Shown here piece after piece: positions 50,301 through 59,894 of a DNA stretch of 64,000 bases (the stretch's first letter is position 1; every line of letters starts with the position of its first letter). The notes beneath the pieces are model-generated. The model saw nothing but the letters and a program-made list of their open reading frames with translations, had not been told where the DNA came from and made no database searches. Where the stretch lies: NCBI RefSeq assembly GCF_030812335.1, contig NZ_JAUSSN010000003.1, forward strand, positions 1 to 64,000, read 5' to 3'. The position numbers and the translations under genes are program-made. This DNA comes from Pseudarthrobacter oxydans (GTDB lineage Bacteria > Actinomycetota > Actinomycetes > Actinomycetales > Micrococcaceae).

Positions 50301-51700
50301 CCGGCGGCCGCCGTACCGTTCCGCCGGTGGAGTACGACGGCGGCTGCCGCTCCCAGCAGGAACAGGGCCGTGGCGGCGCACACCGGCACCAGGAATGCCG
50401 TGGCGTAGCCCTGGTGCTGCGCCAGCTGCCCGGCGATGGACGAGCCGATCGCGGTGCCGGCCACGATGCCGCTGGCCAGCGCGGTCATGACCGTGCCGAG
50501 TTTTCCCGCCGGGGCGACGAGCCCGCCGATCGCGAAGACCGTGACCATCAGCGGTCCCACCGGGAGGCCCAGGACCAGGAGCACAAGGATCATGGGCAGC
50601 GCCGTCGAGGGCAGCAACAGCAGCAGCGCCAGTCCGGCCATCAGCGCCGCGCAGGCCAGCCAGCGGGCATTGGCCGTGAACCGCTGGGGCCAGTACGCCA
50701 CCGACAGGGCCGCTGCGGCGGAGCTCAGCCCCATCACCGCATAGAGCAGGCCGGCCAGTTCGGAGGTCGCGAAGCTGGCCGAGAAGGAACTCAGCGACGT
50801 CTGGGTGGAACCGAAGAACGTGCCCATGCAGACCATGGCCAGCACGGGCAGGGCGACGGCCGCGAAGGCGCCCGCGCGCTGGCCGGCCGGCCGGGCCGCC
50901 CGGGGCTGTCCCTCCCGTGCGGCACCGGCCGCGGTCCGCGCAGGCGTCCGGACCACCGCGTGATGGGTGGGGTGCACGGCGAAGGCCGGAACGAGCGTGA
51001 TGGTCAGGACCGCGGCGAGGGCGAGCGGCAGCCATGGCGCGACCAGGCTGGCCAGGATTCCCACCAGCGCCGGGCCCAGGACAAAGGTCAGTTCGTCGGC
51101 GGTGCTTTCGTAGGACAGCGCCGTGTCCAGGTCCGCGGGCTCGGCGTTGCACCCGCCGCGGGAGGTCAGGGCCATCCACCGGACGCGGGCCAGCGGTCCC
51201 ACCTGCGGGCAGCTGGCCCCGGCCACGAAGGCGGCCATCAGGACCGGAACGGCGGCGGCGAGGTCCTGTCCGCCGGGGATCAGGTAGGCGGCGAGGATCA
51301 GCGTGATGACGGCGACGGTGTTGAATACTGCGGCGACCACGAGGACGGGGCGCTGGCCACGGCGGTCCGCCAGTGCGCCGAGGATCGGGGCACCCAGCGC
51401 CGAGCCGATGCCGACCGCGCCGGCCGCCATGCCTCCGACGGCGTAGGAGCCGGTGACGGCGGTGACCAGGGTGAGGGCTCCGACGGTGAGCATGGCGAGC
51501 GGGAGTCGGGCGAAGAGCCCAAGGGGGATGAAGCTTCGGCCGGCCAGCAGCGGCAGCCGGGCGTACCGCCCGGGTGTGCGCGGTTCCGGCGGCGAAGGGG
51601 CGGGTCCCGGCGCGGGGGCGGGTCCGGCAAGGGCTGCGGCGTCTTCAGGACAGTGGGGCGCCGCCGAAACGGGCGCCTGGGAGGGCGTTGAAAGGGTCAT
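50297..51700 (-). CDS. MFS transporter, putative drug/metabolite exporter
   Basis: 467 aa. A Pro/Ala-rich cytosolic N-terminus (about 45 residues) precedes twelve predicted helices. The MFS loop 2-3 motif appears as GAPILGALADRRGQRPVLV. The substrate is unknown; it resembles YcaD/YbjJ-type exporters by general layout only. It starts after a 136-nt gap downstream of sbcC on the same strand and ends near the convergent hpaD gene. I see no clear ribosome site. Confidence 0.82.
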   Translation of the reverse strand: MTLSTPSQAPVSAAPHCPEDAAALAGPAPAPGPAPSPPEPRTPGRYARLPLLAGRSFIPLGLFARLPLAMLTVGALTLVTAVTGSYAVGGMAAGAVGIGSALGAPILGALADRRGQRPVLVVAAVFNTVAVITLILAAYLIPGGQDLAAAVPVLMAAFVAGASCPQVGPLARVRWMALTSRGGCNAEPADLDTALSYESTADELTFVLGPALVGILASLVAPWLPLALAAVLTITLVPAFAVHPTHHAVVRTPARTAAGAAREGQPRAARPAGQRAGAFAAVALPVLAMVCMGTFFGSTQTSLSSFSASFATSELAGLLYAVMGLSSAAAALSVAYWPQRFTANARWLACAALMAGLALLLLLPSTALPMILVLLVLGLPVGPLMVTVFAIGGLVAPAGKLGTVMTALASGIVAGTAIGSSIAGQLAQHQGYATAFLVPVCAATALFLLGAAAAVVLHRRNGTAAAG

Positions 51701-51836
51701 GATTTCCGGGTTCGTTCAATGGTGCGCATCGTCCCTCCTCCCGATGCGCGCGACCCGGTAACTCACCAATTGTAGCCGCAAGCGTGCCCGCCTGCGCAGG
51801 CCCGGCGGCCCCGGCGGCCGGGCCTGCGCGCGCGGA

Positions 51837-54800
51837 TCAGACCGGGGCGTCGTCGGAGATGTGCAGGGTGGAACCGTTGCGTCCCTTGACCACTTGGAGC
51901 TGGGTGCCGATACGCTGTTTCATTTCCCCGACATGGCTCACCAGGCCGACGACGCGACCGCCGTCCCGGAGCCCCTCCAGGGCGTCCATGACCTGCTCGA
52001 GTGCCTGTTCGTCGAGGCTGCCGAAGCCCTCGTCGACGAACAGCGTCTCGATGTCCACACCACCTGATTCCTGCTGCACCACATCCGCCAGTCCGAGGGC
52101 CAGCGCGAGCGAGGCCATAAAGGACTCGCCGCCGGACAACGTTGCGGTGTCGCGCCGCTGCCCGGTCCACTCGTCCACCACCTCCAAGCCGAGGCCGGAC
52201 TTCGCGCCGCGGGCCGCCTTGGCGTCGGTGTGCTGCAGGGTGTAGCGCCCGTCGCTCATCCTGATCAGCCGTTCCGAGGCCGCCACTGCCACCTGTTCGA
52301 GCCTCGCGGCGAGCACGTAGCTGTTCAGGCTCATGCGGTAGCTGTTGTCTCCCGTGCCGCGGGCCGCGTCGGCGACGGCGGTCAGCAGCTGCGCCCGTCC
52401 GCGCGGTTCCCGCCCGGACTCTGCAAGCTGCGCGTAGTTGGCGGCGATGGCCCCCAGGGTCCGCACGGATTTTTCCGCCAGGCCGGCTGCAAGGTCCGCG
52501 TCCCGGGCTGAGCGTTCCGCCGCAGCGGCGTCTGCGCGGAGCTGGTCCACGAGCCCCTCGACGAGAGGTCCCTCCGTTTCCAGCTCGCGGGAGGCCAGCA
52601 CAAGCTCCTCGCTGGCGAAGAGTTCCTCGATCCGGGCCGCTTCGTCCTGGCCGGCGCGGACGGTGGCCTCCAGTGCCGCGGCGTCCGCGGCCGGGAGCAG
52701 CACGGCCCGGGCCGCGTCCGCGGACTCGAAGCCGGTGCCCGGAAGCGCCAGCTCCAGCTGCAGCCGGGCTTCGCCGGAACGGGCCGTGGCCTGTTCCAGC
52801 CGGGTCCGCGCCGCATCGGCGCGTTCCAGCACGGCGGCGGTACCGTCCAGCGCTGCGATGCGCCTGGCCAGGACCGGGTGGCCCGCCCGGAGTTTGTCGA
52901 GGGCCTGCTCGAGGGAGTCGGCCTGGTCCCGGACTTCCGTGAGGGTGGATTCGGTCTGGGCGATGCCTGCCGCCGCGGCTGCCTGGTCCTGTTCGGCGGC
53001 GGCGATCTCCTCCTCCAGTTCCGTGTGCCGTGCGCGGCTGGCGGCCAGCTCCGCCGCCGCGCGGCGCGCCTCGGCGGCACGTTCCTTTGCCAGGCTGGCC
53101 TCCAAGGTGGCGTCCTCGGGCTCGGTGTCGCCTCCCTGGGCCGCCAGCACGGCGACGGCCTGCCGGGCCTCGGAGAGTTCGCGGTCGAGCGCCACCAGCG
53201 CGGCTTCCGCCACCTCGCAAGCCTGCTGCGCGGTTTCCTCGGCCTCGGCCACGGTCAGGGCGGAGGCCGCGGCCGGGGCAGGTGCCGGGTGTTCGGGGCT
53301 GCCGCAGACTGCACACGGGACGCCGGGCTCCAGCTGGGACGCGAGTTCCGCGGCAGCGTTGGCCAGCCGTTCCTCGCGGAGATCGAGCCACCGCTGGCGG
53401 CGGTCCTGGTACGCCTCCCGGGCGCGGCCGTGGCGTTCGGCGACGGCTCCGCAGTTCTTCCCGGCCGCGGCGTAGCGCCGGACCAGGACCACCAGTTCCT
53501 CCGCGGCGGCGGCCTCTTTCGTCCGCAGCTGCACTTCGGCGGCGAGTTCTTCGAGCGGACGCAACCCGGCGGCCAGGGCGTCGGACTCCCCGCGCAGGGC
53601 GGCCAGGGCCGCAGCCCCGGAGGTCCGTCCCTCTTCCAGCTGCGCCAGGCTGAGGCGCAGCTGGGCGGTGCGGCTCCTTAGTCCGGCGAGCCTGGCCTCG
53701 TCGGGCAGCCGCTCGTCCAGCACCGCGCGCAGTGAACGCAACCCGCGCAGCGCGGACCGCAGAGCGTCCCCGTCGAAAGTGGAGCCGTCGAAGGTGGTCT
53801 TGCCGGGGCTGTCCGGCTCCGGATCCGCGGTGCCGCCCAGGGCGGCGCCGTTCCGCAGCGCGGCGAGTTCGGGGTCGGTGAGGGCCGCGGTGCGCAGGTC
53901 CTCCGCGGCGGCGGCCATGGCAGCGGCAGCCAGGGCCTCGGCCGCGCCGGCGCTATCCACCGCGTGCAGCTGGCCGCTGAGGACTTCGGCCTGGCGGTGC
54001 AGCCTCAACTGTCCGCTCTTTGCGGCTGCTGCGGGGGCGGCGGCCTCAGCCTCGGCGCGACGGCGTTCCGCCGCGGCCAGCTTGGCCTGGCGGGCGGCAC
54101 GCGCTGTCTCGGCGTCCCGGGCCGACAGGCGGCCGGCCCGCAGCACCTCGGCCTCCAGCGCGGCGGCGCGGCGCTGCTCCGCGGCGGTGCCGGCCTGCAC
54201 CTGGAGCCAGGAGAGGAAGGCATCCGGGTCGGTCCGGTCCGGGGCTGCGGCCGTATCGAGCTCCAGCGTGGCAGTTTCGGATTCCGCCTGGGCTAGCAGG
54301 AGCTCGAGCTGATTATTGAGGCTGGCGACCTCGGTGCGGGCGGCCTGGGCCTTCCGGCCGAGTTCCTGTTCCACGGCCTCGAAACGCTGGGTGCCGAAGA
54401 GGCTCTGCAGCAGTTCGAGGCGGTCGGCGGCCTTGGAGCGCAGGAAGGCGGCGAAGTCGCCCTGCGGGAGCATCACCACGCGGGTGAACTGGTCCCGGTT
54501 CATGCCCAGGACGTCGGTGATCTCGGCGCCGGCTTCGTCGTTGCGTCCGGACTTTTCTATCCATTCGCCGTCGACGCGTTCGCGGAGCAGGGTGTTGGCC
54601 TGTTGGACGGTAAACCCGTTCCGGCCCCGGGCACTCGGCTTGTCCCAGGCGGGGGAACGGGAGACTTCGAAGTGCCGCCCGCGGGCGGAGAACTCGCAGG
54701 TGACGCGGGGCTCGGCCGCGGCCTCGGCGTGGTCGCTGCGCAGCCGCTTGCCGTCCTGCCGCGCCCCGGGCACGGAACCGTAGAGCGCGAAGCAGATGGC

Positions 54801-54938
54801 ATCCAGGACGCTGGTCTTGCCGGCCCCCGTGGGACCGTTCAGCAGGAACAGCCCGTGGGCGCTCAGCCGGTCAAAATCGATGTGTTCGGTGGCGGCGAAG
54901 GGTCCGAAAGCGGAAATCTCGAGACGGTGGATCCTCAC
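51837..54938 (-). CDS. sbcC: Exonuclease SbcC (Rad50-like SMC ATPase)
   Basis: 1033 aa. The Walker A is FLLNGPTGAGKTSVLDAICFALYG at the N-terminus. Two long coiled-coil arms rich in Ala/Glu/Arg flank the zinc hook CAVCGSPEHP near the middle. The signature motif LSGGESFMASLALALGLADVV and the Walker B FVDEGFGSLDEQAL are near the C-terminus. With SbcD it forms the ATP-dependent nuclease that cleaves DNA hairpins and processes double-strand breaks. The start is GTG 54938, overlapping the sbcD stop (GTGA). Confidence 0.95.
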   Translation of the reverse strand: MRIHRLEISAFGPFAATEHIDFDRLSAHGLFLLNGPTGAGKTSVLDAICFALYGSVPGARQDGKRLRSDHAEAAAEPRVTCEFSARGRHFEVSRSPAWDKPSARGRNGFTVQQANTLLRERVDGEWIEKSGRNDEAGAEITDVLGMNRDQFTRVVMLPQGDFAAFLRSKAADRLELLQSLFGTQRFEAVEQELGRKAQAARTEVASLNNQLELLLAQAESETATLELDTAAAPDRTDPDAFLSWLQVQAGTAAEQRRAAALEAEVLRAGRLSARDAETARAARQAKLAAAERRRAEAEAAAPAAAAKSGQLRLHRQAEVLSGQLHAVDSAGAAEALAAAAMAAAAEDLRTAALTDPELAALRNGAALGGTADPEPDSPGKTTFDGSTFDGDALRSALRGLRSLRAVLDERLPDEARLAGLRSRTAQLRLSLAQLEEGRTSGAAALAALRGESDALAAGLRPLEELAAEVQLRTKEAAAAEELVVLVRRYAAAGKNCGAVAERHGRAREAYQDRRQRWLDLREERLANAAAELASQLEPGVPCAVCGSPEHPAPAPAAASALTVAEAEETAQQACEVAEAALVALDRELSEARQAVAVLAAQGGDTEPEDATLEASLAKERAAEARRAAAELAASRARHTELEEEIAAAEQDQAAAAAGIAQTESTLTEVRDQADSLEQALDKLRAGHPVLARRIAALDGTAAVLERADAARTRLEQATARSGEARLQLELALPGTGFESADAARAVLLPAADAAALEATVRAGQDEAARIEELFASEELVLASRELETEGPLVEGLVDQLRADAAAAERSARDADLAAGLAEKSVRTLGAIAANYAQLAESGREPRGRAQLLTAVADAARGTGDNSYRMSLNSYVLAARLEQVAVAASERLIRMSDGRYTLQHTDAKAARGAKSGLGLEVVDEWTGQRRDTATLSGGESFMASLALALGLADVVQQESGGVDIETLFVDEGFGSLDEQALEQVMDALEGLRDGGRVVGLVSHVGEMKQRIGTQLQVVKGRNGSTLHISDDAPV

Positions 54939-56113
54939 AGCGAAATTCCTTCCAGGCGCACGGATTCCAGGGCTTCGGCGAGGACCGCCGCCTCACCGTC
55001 GTCGGCGGCCCGGCCGCGGACGTGTTCCAGGAAACCGCAGCAGACGGACAGGTCGTCCTCGGCCTCGGCAAGCCTGCTGCTGTAGCTGGTTTTGGCGGCG
55101 GCGCCGGCACCTTCCGGGTCGAACCCCAGCACCAGGGTGTCGGGGAACCGCGAGCGCAGCCGTTCCATCGCCTGCGCCGGGCGCTGGGCGTCGGTCAGGG
55201 TGATCTGGCAGTACGCGGATTCGGCCCAGGCATGGTCCTCGGCCGCGAGCAGTTCCTCCAGTTTGCCGCGCAGCACGGCCAGCGTCCGGGGCGCCTCCCA
55301 CAGCACCTCGCGGACCTCTCCGACGCCGGCCGCATCGACGTCCACGAGCCAGCTGCCTTTTTTGTGCTTCGCTTCGGAGAAGGAGTACGCGAGCGGCGAA
55401 CCGGAGTAGCGGACGGCGGGAGAGAGTGCCTGCCGGCCGTGCAGGTGGCCCAGTGCCGTGTAGCCGAAGCCGTCGAAGAGGTCCAGCGGGACGGCGCCGA
55501 CGCCGCCGATGCTGAGGTCCCGCTCGCTGTCGGAACTGATGCCGCCGCTGGCGAAGGTGTGCGCGAGCACCACGGAATGGACGGTCCGGGTTCCGGCCCG
55601 GGCCGCAAGGTCGGCGCGGATCCGGGCGGTGGCGGCCCGGGTCACCTCGAAGTGGCTGGCGGTGTCGACACCGAGCTGTTCGGCCACGAGCCGCGGTTCC
55701 AGCCAGGGAATGCCGTAGACGGCGAGTACCGCTCCGGCGTCCGGATCAGCAGCGTCGAGCGGGAACAGCACGGGCTGGTCCAGCTCGGTAAGCCGGGTGC
55801 GCAGGTGCACTCCCCCGCGCTCCAGCAGCCGGGAGGCGAAGCCGAGCCGGATGGCCGAGTCGTGGTTGCCGCTGGTCAGCACCACCTTGGCGCCGGCGCC
55901 GGTCAGACCCACGAGGGCGTCGTCGAGCAGGCGGACGACGTCGACTCCGGGCAGGGCGCGGTCGTAGACGTCGCCGGCGATCAGGACGACGTCGATTGCC
56001 TCGTCCCGGACGAAGGTGACGAGCTGGTCGATGAACGCGCGCTGGGCATCGAGCATCCCGACGCCGTGGAACGACCGGCCCAGGTGCCAGTCCGATGTGT
56101 GCAATAACCGCAT
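54935..56113 (-). CDS. sbcD: Exonuclease SbcD (Mre11-like nuclease)
   Basis: 392 aa. Calcineurin-like phosphoesterase motifs in order: LHTSDWHLGRSF, VLIAGDVYDRALP, VLTSGNHDS, and the later His motifs VVLAHTFASGG and YTALGHLHGRQ. These bind two Mn ions. ATG 56113 is preceded by TACCGT 6 nt upstream on the minus strand, suggesting a leaderless mRNA; the AGGAG there is too close to act as a normal ribosome site. It partners with SbcC by a 4-nt overlap. Confidence 0.95.
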   Translation of the reverse strand: MRLLHTSDWHLGRSFHGVGMLDAQRAFIDQLVTFVRDEAIDVVLIAGDVYDRALPGVDVVRLLDDALVGLTGAGAKVVLTSGNHDSAIRLGFASRLLERGGVHLRTRLTELDQPVLFPLDAADPDAGAVLAVYGIPWLEPRLVAEQLGVDTASHFEVTRAATARIRADLAARAGTRTVHSVVLAHTFASGGISSDSERDLSIGGVGAVPLDLFDGFGYTALGHLHGRQALSPAVRYSGSPLAYSFSEAKHKKGSWLVDVDAAGVGEVREVLWEAPRTLAVLRGKLEELLAAEDHAWAESAYCQITLTDAQRPAQAMERLRSRFPDTLVLGFDPEGAGAAAKTSYSSRLAEAEDDLSVCCGFLEHVRGRAADDGEAAVLAEALESVRLEGISL

Positions 56114-56186
56114 GCTCCTACGGTATCGGCTGGCACCGACAGGATTGCGCCACCGCACCGGGACAGCAACCGGCGCGGGGTGCGGG

Positions 56187-57197
56187 CTAGTCGCCGCGCT
56201 TGTCGAAGAAGTCTCGGGCCTCGTCCTCGCCGGCATTGCGGGCCTCCCCGGCCGTGCGGTCGCCGGCCGTGCGGCCTGCGGGTGCTGCCGTGGCTGTCGT
56301 GCCCGCCGGTGCCGCGGCCACGGCTTCGGACTCGTCCACGCCGGACTCGGCCAGGAGGGCCCCGTCCTCGTCCACCGCATCAGCCGTGCCCGGTGTGCCC
56401 GGTGTGCCCGCCGAATCCGGCGCCGGAACCGCGGCCGGCGCCAGCAGGCCGAAGCCGCGGAACACCAGTCCGGCCAGGGCCGCGCCCACCAGCGGGGCAA
56501 CCCAGAAGAGCCACAGCTGCCCGAGCGAGTCGGGACTGCTGAAGAGCGCCGACGCGGTGGCGCGGGCCGGGTTGAAGGGTGTGTTGCCGGCCGCCTGGCC
56601 GAACTGCAGGAGCACCGCCATGGTCAGGCCGACGGCGAACGGTGCCGCGAGCCGCGACGGGTTCCGGGCCGAAGTGGTGCCCAGGTAGACGGCCACCAGC
56701 AGGGCGGCGCCGAGCACCTCGATGAGCAGCACACCGGCCAGCGGCACCTGGATGATCGAATTCTCGCCGAACCCGGCGGTCACCGTGTCAAAGGCGGTCC
56801 TGGTGTCGGCGATGTTGGGGACGGTGCTCAGGATCGCGAAGAGTGTCACCCCGGCGAGCAGCGCACCCACCAGCTGCGCGCCCACGTACGCCGCGGCGTC
56901 AGCGGGCCGGAGGCGGCCCGCAATGGCGGTTCCGGCCGTCACCACGGGATTGAAATGCCCGCCGGAGAGGTACCCGAACGCCAGCATCGCGGCCGTCAGC
57001 GCCAGCCCCGCAGCCAGCGAGGCGGAGAGCGCGTTCGACTGCGGAATCGTGAACAGCGGAACGCCCAGGCCGGCGACCACCACGAAGAAGGTCCCAAAGG
57101 CCTCGGCGGACAGCCGGCCCAAAAGCCCGGGACGGGCCGGGTCGGAGGTGGCGGCCGGCCGGTCGGGTGACGCGGGGGCTGACGCAGGCGTGATCAT
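56187..57197 (-). CDS. MIP-family channel (aquaporin/glycerol facilitator) with long acidic tail
   Basis: 336 aa. Six membrane helices plus two half-helices. The first pore motif is GGHFNPVVTAG, i.e. NPV instead of NPA; the second is NTPFNPARATAS with canonical NPA. A C-terminal tail of about 80 residues, rich in Ala/Glu/Asp/Thr, is unusual for the family. It probably conducts water or small neutral solutes. The altered first motif may change selectivity. Confidence 0.87.
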   Translation of the reverse strand: MITPASAPASPDRPAATSDPARPGLLGRLSAEAFGTFFVVVAGLGVPLFTIPQSNALSASLAAGLALTAAMLAFGYLSGGHFNPVVTAGTAIAGRLRPADAAAYVGAQLVGALLAGVTLFAILSTVPNIADTRTAFDTVTAGFGENSIIQVPLAGVLLIEVLGAALLVAVYLGTTSARNPSRLAAPFAVGLTMAVLLQFGQAAGNTPFNPARATASALFSSPDSLGQLWLFWVAPLVGAALAGLVFRGFGLLAPAAVPAPDSAGTPGTPGTADAVDEDGALLAESGVDESEAVAAAPAGTTATAAPAGRTAGDRTAGEARNAGEDEARDFFDKRGD

Positions 57198-57269
57198 GTG
57201 CGGGGGTTCCTTTGCTTGGAGTCAGCGAGCAGTCTGCCAGCGGAGTCTGGACGTTGGCTGGACCGGGGC

Positions 57270-57626
57270 TCAGCGTCCCAGCGCAATCGCGGCGACCGCA
57301 GTGCCGCCCAGCACGACCACCCCGGCGGCGGCCCAGCGCATGAGCGAGCGCGGCGGGGCGTAGGAGGAGTGGCGGAGCTGCCGTGCCCGGGCCAGGACAC
57401 AGAGGCACAGCACCACGGTGGCCACCACGGCCGTCAGGGCACAGACCCCCAGATAGTCCGTGGTTCCCGCCCCTGCCCAGGCGGCGGAGGCGGGAGAGGT
57501 TGCCGCGACCGCCCAGCTGCGCCAAATCAGCACGTCGGCCGCAAAGAGCGCCAGCAGCGTCCTGCTCCAGGACAGGGAGGTCCGCTCCGGCTGCAGCCCG
57601 GGGTCGCGGACGGCCCCGGCACTCAC
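57270..57626 (-). CDS. DUF202 membrane protein, second of pair
   Basis: 118 aa from GTG 57626. DUF202 pattern LQPERTSLSWSRTLLALFAADVLIWRSWAV followed by two further membrane helices. The GTG overlaps the stop of the upstream DUF202 gene (GTGA). The function of the family is not established. Confidence 0.8.
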   Translation of the reverse strand: MSAGAVRDPGLQPERTSLSWSRTLLALFAADVLIWRSWAVAATSPASAAWAGAGTTDYLGVCALTAVVATVVLCLCVLARARQLRHSSYAPPRSLMRWAAAGVVVLGGTAVAAIALGR

Positions 57627-57979
57627 CGCGCCACCAGGAGCAGCACGGCCAGGATGAACGCCGCGGCCGCGACCCCTACCGTCATCACGAGCATCACGCC
57701 GGAAAACGGCAGCTCGCGGTTGTTGCGCATGGCCTCTTCCATCTGCGCCCAGCGGCGGTAGGCAACAACGGCCAGGACGGCGCCGATGATCGCCAGCGCC
57801 ACGCACATGGAGATCCGCAGCGGGGCCGGGGCGATGTCCGGGAACAGCTGGTCGATGGCCAGGGCCCCCACGATCAGCGCCAGGGAGGTCCTGATCCAGG
57901 CCAGGAACGTCGTTTCGTTGGCCAGCGAGAACCGGTAGTCAGGGGTGGATCCGGTCTTCCGCCACGCTGGTTCGCGCAT
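57623..57979 (-). CDS. DUF202 (YidH-like) membrane protein, first of pair
   Basis: 118 aa, three membrane helices. DUF202 core: DYRFSLANETTFLAWIRTSLALIVGALAIDQL, then VVAYRRWAQMEEAMRNNRELPFSGVMLVMTVGV. Paired and translationally coupled with a second DUF202 gene; such pairs are common in actinobacteria, and the two probably form a hetero-oligomer. No biochemical role is known. Confidence 0.85.
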   Translation of the reverse strand: MREPAWRKTGSTPDYRFSLANETTFLAWIRTSLALIVGALAIDQLFPDIAPAPLRISMCVALAIIGAVLAVVAYRRWAQMEEAMRNNRELPFSGVMLVMTVGVAAAAFILAVLLLVAR

Positions 57980-58067
57980 TCGTCCCCTGCTGTCCCGGTG
58001 TTGACTTTTGCGGCGCCGTACGCTGATGGCCGGCTCCTATCAGGGGCCGGGGGTAAAATTCTAAGTC

Positions 58068-59183
58068 ATGAGCACCGAGCCCGTCACTACCCCCGGACCA
58101 TCACCGACACCGTCGCACGCCTCCCGGATCCACGGATGCCTGCTGGGCGGCGCGCTGGGTGATTCGCTCGGGTACGCCGTCGAATTCGACGACATCTCCG
58201 CCATCCGCGGGAGGTTCGGCCCGGACGGGCTGCAGGACTTTTCCGCGCTCGACGGCGGCAGCCACTTTTCGGACGACACGCAGCTCACGCTCTACACCGT
58301 GGACGGGCTGCTGGAGGCGCTGGAGTGGGCAAACTCGGGCGTGGCCGCGGACACGAACGCTTGCCTGTGGCTCGCATACCTGCGCTGGCTCGCCACCCAG
58401 GATGTACCGGTCCCGGAGGCCGCGCCGTTCCAGCCGCCCCGCTGGATCGATTCCCACGGCGTCCTCAAGCACCGGCGCGCCCCGGGCAACGCCTGCCTCA
58501 GCGGGCTGGCCACCGGGGAGATGGGAACGTTCTTCCGGCCGGTCAACCCGGACTCCAAGGGATGCGGCACCGTGATGCGCTCCGCCCCGTTTGGCTTGAT
58601 CCCCTACATCGCCGCCGATGCCATCTACAAACTCAGCGCCGACGCGGCCTCGCTCACCCACGGGCACCCCGCGGCCCGGCAGAGCGCCGGGATCTTCAGC
58701 CTCGTCATCCATGCCCTGACCGCCGGGCAGGGCCTGCACGAGGCAGCGGACTACGCCCTCGGACAGCTGGACGCAGGCCACCTGCGCAAGGGTGAGGAAC
58801 CCGACCCCGATGTTGTCGCCCGGCTGGAGGCCGCCCTCCGGCTTGGCGCCGCCGGCGTGGTGCTGGAGCCCGAGGACCTGGTCCGCGAGCTCGGCGAAGG
58901 GTGGGTGGCGGAGGAGGCACTCGCCGTCGCGCTGTACGCGGTCCTGGCCACCGCGCCGGGTCCGGCGGCGGCTGCCGGGCACCCGGAGGCCCACTTCCGC
59001 GCGGCCATCGCCGTCGCGGTGAACCACAGCGGCGACAGCGACTCCGCCGGCTCGATTGCCGGCAACATCCTCGGAACGTTCTACGGGGAGGACTGCCTTC
59101 CGGCGCAGTGGCTCGAAGCGCTGGAGGCCCCGGAGGTCATCCGGGGCATGGCGTCGCAGCTGGCAGCGGTCACCGGAGCCTGA
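58068..59183 (+). CDS. ADP-ribosylglycohydrolase family protein
   Basis: 371 aa, DraG/ARH fold. Metal-binding motifs: GCLLGGALGDSLGYAVEF at the start, GSHFSDDTQLTLYT, and NHSGDSDSAGSIAGNILG near the C-terminus (the two Asp of DSD). Members remove ADP-ribose from proteins, nucleic acids or small molecules. The target is unknown; no ADP-ribosyltransferase gene is nearby. TAAAAT lies 8 nt before ATG 58068, consistent with a leaderless start. Confidence 0.9.
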   Translation: MSTEPVTTPGPSPTPSHASRIHGCLLGGALGDSLGYAVEFDDISAIRGRFGPDGLQDFSALDGGSHFSDDTQLTLYTVDGLLEALEWANSGVAADTNACLWLAYLRWLATQDVPVPEAAPFQPPRWIDSHGVLKHRRAPGNACLSGLATGEMGTFFRPVNPDSKGCGTVMRSAPFGLIPYIAADAIYKLSADAASLTHGHPAARQSAGIFSLVIHALTAGQGLHEAADYALGQLDAGHLRKGEEPDPDVVARLEAALRLGAAGVVLEPEDLVRELGEGWVAEEALAVALYAVLATAPGPAAAAGHPEAHFRAAIAVAVNHSGDSDSAGSIAGNILGTFYGEDCLPAQWLEALEAPEVIRGMASQLAAVTGA

Positions 59184-59268
59184 CCGGGAAGTGACCCGGC
59201 GCCCGCGGGTATACGGCGCCTGCCGGTACCGGTGCGAGCTGGTGCACGGGGCCGGGTGGCCCCGGCCC

Positions 59269-59814
59269 TCAGGGGCGGCGGAGCGAAATGTTGTTGCAGG
59301 CCTCGCACACGTCTTCGGGGATCAGGCCGCGGCGCTGCAGGAAGCCGAAGATGGCGCAGCCGAGGCAGAAGCCCGCGAACGCTTCCAGCGACGCGGCGAC
59401 AATCAGGACAGTGAGCAGGATCCAGGCGGCCGGCGCCAGCCCCACGGCCAGCAGCAGGGCCGCCGCGGTGGACACGGCGGCGCCGATGCCCTGGGCGAAG
59501 CGCTTCGGCGGGCCCGGGACCAGCCGGGTTTTGCCCAGCCGCGGCGTCAGAACCTTCACGGACAGCTGGGCCAGCGGTGAGATCCGCGGGCCGAACAGGA
59601 CGCGCAGCCAGAACCCCGCGGCGATGACGGCCAGTCCCCAGCCGAAGCCGGTCAGCAGCGTCAGCACGGACAGCAGCACCACAAGCCCGGCGGTGATGCG
59701 GGCCGCGTACTCATTGACCGGGTTCGGAAACGCGAAGACCCTCCGCCAGCTGATTCCGCCCCGGGCAGGCGCGGGCGCCTGGGGCGCGGGAGGTGCCGCG
59801 GTCAGTTTGCTCAT
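59269..59814 (-). CDS. DUF4395 family membrane protein
   Basis: 181 aa. Two pairs of hydrophobic helices, the segment FPNPVNEYAARITAGLVVLLSVLTLLTG, and two CxxC pairs at the C-terminus (FCLGCAIF and VCEACNN). The DUF4395 family is often found with thioredoxin or rhodanese genes, though none is adjacent here. The cysteines suggest a redox or metal role; the function is unknown. Confidence 0.82.
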   Translation of the reverse strand: MSKLTAAPPAPQAPAPARGGISWRRVFAFPNPVNEYAARITAGLVVLLSVLTLLTGFGWGLAVIAAGFWLRVLFGPRISPLAQLSVKVLTPRLGKTRLVPGPPKRFAQGIGAAVSTAAALLLAVGLAPAAWILLTVLIVAASLEAFAGFCLGCAIFGFLQRRGLIPEDVCEACNNISLRRP

Positions 59815-59894
59815 CGTCCAAGGCTAGGAGCAGGACCGCCCCGGGCGGAATGATTGTTGCGCAGTATGACCGCGGGCGCCCTCGACCGGCAGGG

